This document shows positions 62,311-64,000 of a stretch of DNA of 64,000 nucleotides, piece after piece; the first letter of the stretch is position 1; each line of letters starts with the position of its first letter. The notes beneath the pieces are model-generated. The model saw nothing but the letters and a program-made list of their open reading frames with translations, was not told the DNA's origin and searched no databases. The DNA is from Pseudomonas sp. RIT-PI-AD (GTDB lineage Bacteria > Pseudomonadota > Gammaproteobacteria > Pseudomonadales > Pseudomonadaceae): assembly GCF_025642785.1 (NCBI RefSeq), contig NZ_JANZKU010000001.1, positions 248,001-312,000 on the forward strand. Direction: 5' to 3'. A program made the translations under genes and the position numbers.

Positions 62311-63053
62311 CAGCAGCCACTGGATTCCTTATGTATAACAAGGCCAAGGCGCGGGACTCGCAACATCTACTGATCGAACGCCACGCGCCGCTGGTCAAGC
62401 GCATCGCCTATCATTTGCTGGCCCGGTTGCCGGCCAGCGTACAGGTCGAGGACCTGATGCAGGCGGGGATGATCGGTCTGCTGGAAGCGTCCAAGAAATA
62501 CGACGGCAGCAAGGGTGCGAGTTTCGAAACCTACGCCGGCATCCGCATCCGTGGCGCCATGCTCGACGAGGTGCGCAAGGGCGATTGGGCCCCGCGTTCG
62601 GTACATCGCAACACCCGGATGGTCAGCGACGCGATCCGCGCGATCGAGGCGCGCACCGGCCGGGATGCTAAAGATCAAGAGGTTGCGGCCGAACTTAAAT
62701 TGAGTCTCGAGGATTACTACGGCATTCTGAGCGACACTTTGGGCAGCAAGCTGTTCAGCTTCGACGACCTGTTGCAGGACGGCGAGCACGGCGGGTTGCA
62801 GGAAGACAGCGGAATCACCCATCTCGAGCCTTCACGCGATCTGGAAGACGACCGTTTCCAGGCGGCGCTGGCGGATGCCATCGCCAACCTGCCTGAACGC
62901 GAGCGGCTGGTGTTGTCGCTGTATTACGACGAAGAGCTGAATCTCAAGGAAATCGGTGAAGTGCTGGGGGTCAGCGAATCGCGGGTCAGTCAGTTGCATA
63001 GCCAGTGCGCGGCGCGCCTGCGTGCACGTCTGGGCGAGTGGCGAGCGAGCTGA
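62307..63053 (+). CDS. fliA: Flagellar sigma factor FliA (sigma-28)
   Basis: 248 residues. Region 2 has HAPLVKRIAYHLLARLPASVQVEDLMQAG and SFETYAGIRIRGAMLDEVRKGDW; region 3 DAKDQEVAAELKLSLEDYYGILSD; region 4 LPERERLVLSLYYDEELNLKEIGEVLGVSESRVSQLHSQ (all shown in parts). FliA recognises the GCCGATAA promoters seen before fliC and fliS. I chose the ATG at 62307 (MTAATGFLMYNKAK), overlapping fleN, matching Pseudomonas length; the frame extends upstream to 62181 inside fleN. Confidence 0.97.
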   Translation: MTAATGFLMYNKAKARDSQHLLIERHAPLVKRIAYHLLARLPASVQVEDLMQAGMIGLLEASKKYDGSKGASFETYAGIRIRGAMLDEVRKGDWAPRSVHRNTRMVSDAIRAIEARTGRDAKDQEVAAELKLSLEDYYGILSDTLGSKLFSFDDLLQDGEHGGLQEDSGITHLEPSRDLEDDRFQAALADAIANLPERERLVLSLYYDEELNLKEIGEVLGVSESRVSQLHSQCAARLRARLGEWRAS

Positions 63054-63126
63054 ACGGCACGGCCGGTTTCACGATTGATCGGCGCAGTCAGATAATGAAT
63101 GCGTTTAGGACTGTACGGAGGTCGAC

Positions 63127-63513
63127 TTGGACAAGAACATGAAAATCCTCATCGTTGACGATTTCTCGACGATGCGACGGATCATCAAGAACCTCTTGCG
63201 CGATTTGGGTTTCACCAATACCGCCGAGGCCGACGATGGCACCAGTGCGCTGCCGATGTTGCACAGCGGTAACTACGACTTCCTGGTCACCGACTGGAAC
63301 ATGCCTGGGATGACCGGCATCGACCTGCTTCGCGCAGTGCGTGCCGACGAAAGACTGAAGAACCTGCCCGTGTTGATGGTCACCGCCGAAGCCAAACGCG
63401 ATCAGATCATCGAGGCGGCTCAAGCCGGGGTGAATGGCTACGTGGTCAAGCCATTCACCGCCCAGGTGCTGAAAGAGAAGATCGAGAAGATCTTCGAGCG
63501 GGTAAACGGCTGA
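63127..63513 (+). CDS. cheY: Chemotaxis response regulator CheY
   Basis: 128 residues if started at TTG 63127, 124 if at ATG 63139. I prefer the TTG because a GGAGG site ends five bases before it but 17 before the ATG; the shorter form is the one usually annotated in Pseudomonas. Single receiver domain with the acidic pocket (DDFSTMRR), phosphoacceptor Asp56 in TDWNMPG, Thr in VTAEAKR and Lys in VVKPFT. Phospho-CheY binds FliM and changes motor rotation. cheZ follows after 19 bases. Confidence 0.95.
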   Translation: MDKNMKILIVDDFSTMRRIIKNLLRDLGFTNTAEADDGTSALPMLHSGNYDFLVTDWNMPGMTGIDLLRAVRADERLKNLPVLMVTAEAKRDQIIEAAQAGVNGYVVKPFTAQVLKEKIEKIFERVNG

Positions 63514-63532
63514 TGTCTGCGGCGAGGGCGCT

Positions 63533-64000
63533 ATGGTGCAAAACGATTCGCAATCGGTCGACTTCGAGTCGACCCTGAAAACCCATGCCCGCCAATTGGT
63601 CGACAGCCTGGAAAAAGGCAACTTCGGCGAGGCGGTGCAACTCATCCACGAGCTCAATCATGCGCGTGATCGCGGTCTTTATCAGGAAGTAGGCAAACTC
63701 ACACGCGAACTGCACAACGCGATCGTCAATTTCCAACTCGATCCGCGCCTGCCTCACGCCACCGAAATTTCCCAGATATCCGATGCGACCGACCGCCTGG
63801 CCTTCGTCGTGCAAATGACCGAGAACGCGGCCAATCGCACTATGGATCTGGTCGAGGAGAGCGCGCCGCTGGTCAATGGATTGGCAGATGAGGCGCGCAA
63901 CCTCAGCGACGATTGGGGGCGTTTCATGCGCCGCGAACTGGGGCCCGACGCTTTTCGCGATCTCGCCAAGCGAATAGAGCAATATTTTGCGCGCAGTCAA
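63533..64000 (+). CDS. cheZ: CheY phosphatase CheZ (cut by the window end)
   Basis: Partial: 156 residues read from ATG 63533 to the right edge without a stop. It starts MVQNDSQSVDFESTLKTHAR and continues with the CheZ segment GNFGEAVQLIHELNHARDRGLYQEVGKLTRELH (in parts) and a long helical bundle containing QMTENAANRTMDLVEESAPL. The catalytic QxxxQ-type phosphatase end lies outside the window. It removes phosphate from the CheY encoded upstream. A GCGAGGG site precedes the start. Confidence 0.94.
   Translation, partial: MVQNDSQSVDFESTLKTHARQLVDSLEKGNFGEAVQLIHELNHARDRGLYQEVGKLTRELHNAIVNFQLDPRLPHATEISQISDATDRLAFVVQMTENAANRTMDLVEESAPLVNGLADEARNLSDDWGRFMRRELGPDAFRDLAKRIEQYFARSQ

Noticed and set aside
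1-64000. CRISPR arrays, tRNA or rRNA genes, insertion sequences, phage attachment sites
   Set aside because: No regularly spaced repeats, no tRNA-like cloverleaf or rRNA sequence and no transposase or integrase was seen on either strand.

Overview
The window is one continuous polar-flagellum locus from a high-G+C gammaproteobacterium, almost certainly a Pseudomonas. The basis is the gene order (flgB to flgL, a glycosylation island, fliC-flaG-fliD-fliS-fliT, fleQ, fleSR, fliEFGHIJ, an hsbA-hsbR-hptB-type module, fliK, fliLMNOPQR-flhB, flhA-flhF-fleN-fliA, cheYZ), the Pseudomonas-specific regulators FleQ, FleS, FleR and FleN, and near-consensus sigma-54 and sigma-28 promoters. I cannot name the species. 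The layout resembles P. putida/P. fluorescens more than P. aeruginosa PAO1, where these blocks are dispersed.

Layout. 1-7600: a housekeeping flank with sseA and a small S30AE-domain protein on the minus strand, then rnd, ycgL, a 2-hydroxyacid dehydrogenase, ycgN, a secreted HExxH protein and a MocR-type regulator. 7750-18950: rod, hook and hook-associated genes in two sigma-54 units (flgBCDE and flgFGHIJKL). 19037-32394: an accessory island between flgL and fliC with rfbF, rfbG and rfbH (CDP-4-keto-3,6-dideoxyglucose synthesis), a methyltransferase with a zinc-binding N-terminus, a ThDP-dependent acetolactate-synthase/YerE-like enzyme, an FkbM methyltransferase, a NeuB-like synthase, an NAD-dependent epimerase/reductase and a 1198-residue multi-module glycosyltransferase. 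32530-36959: flagellin, FlaG, cap and chaperones. 37141-41412: the FleQ-FleS-FleR cascade. 41664-57087: basal body, C-ring, export ATPase, a phosphorelay module, hook-length control and the export gate. 57160-57681: an antisense Cu/Zn superoxide dismutase. 57927-64000: FlhA, FlhF, FleN, FliA, CheY and a CheZ cut by the window edge.

How it works together. FleQ with sigma-54 should drive fleSR and many structural operons, FleR with sigma-54 the hook/rod classes, and FliA (sigma-28) fliC and late genes. I can read -24/-12 elements with exact GG-N10-GC spacing before flgB, flgF, rfbF, the large glycosyltransferase (twice, as a tandem duplication), fleS, fliE, fliK, fliL and flhA, and TAAA-N15-GCCGATAA/T elements before fliC and fliS. 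The island therefore appears wired into the flagellar regulon. Its enzymes suggest a branched 3,6-dideoxyhexose for flagellin, possibly yersiniose-like, which is the most unusual content here.

No intergenic stretch exceeds about 255 bases. No tRNA, rRNA, CRISPR array or insertion sequence was seen. Missing neighbours expected elsewhere in the genome: flgA, flgM, flgN, cheV, cheR, motor stators and the E3 reductase partner of RfbH.
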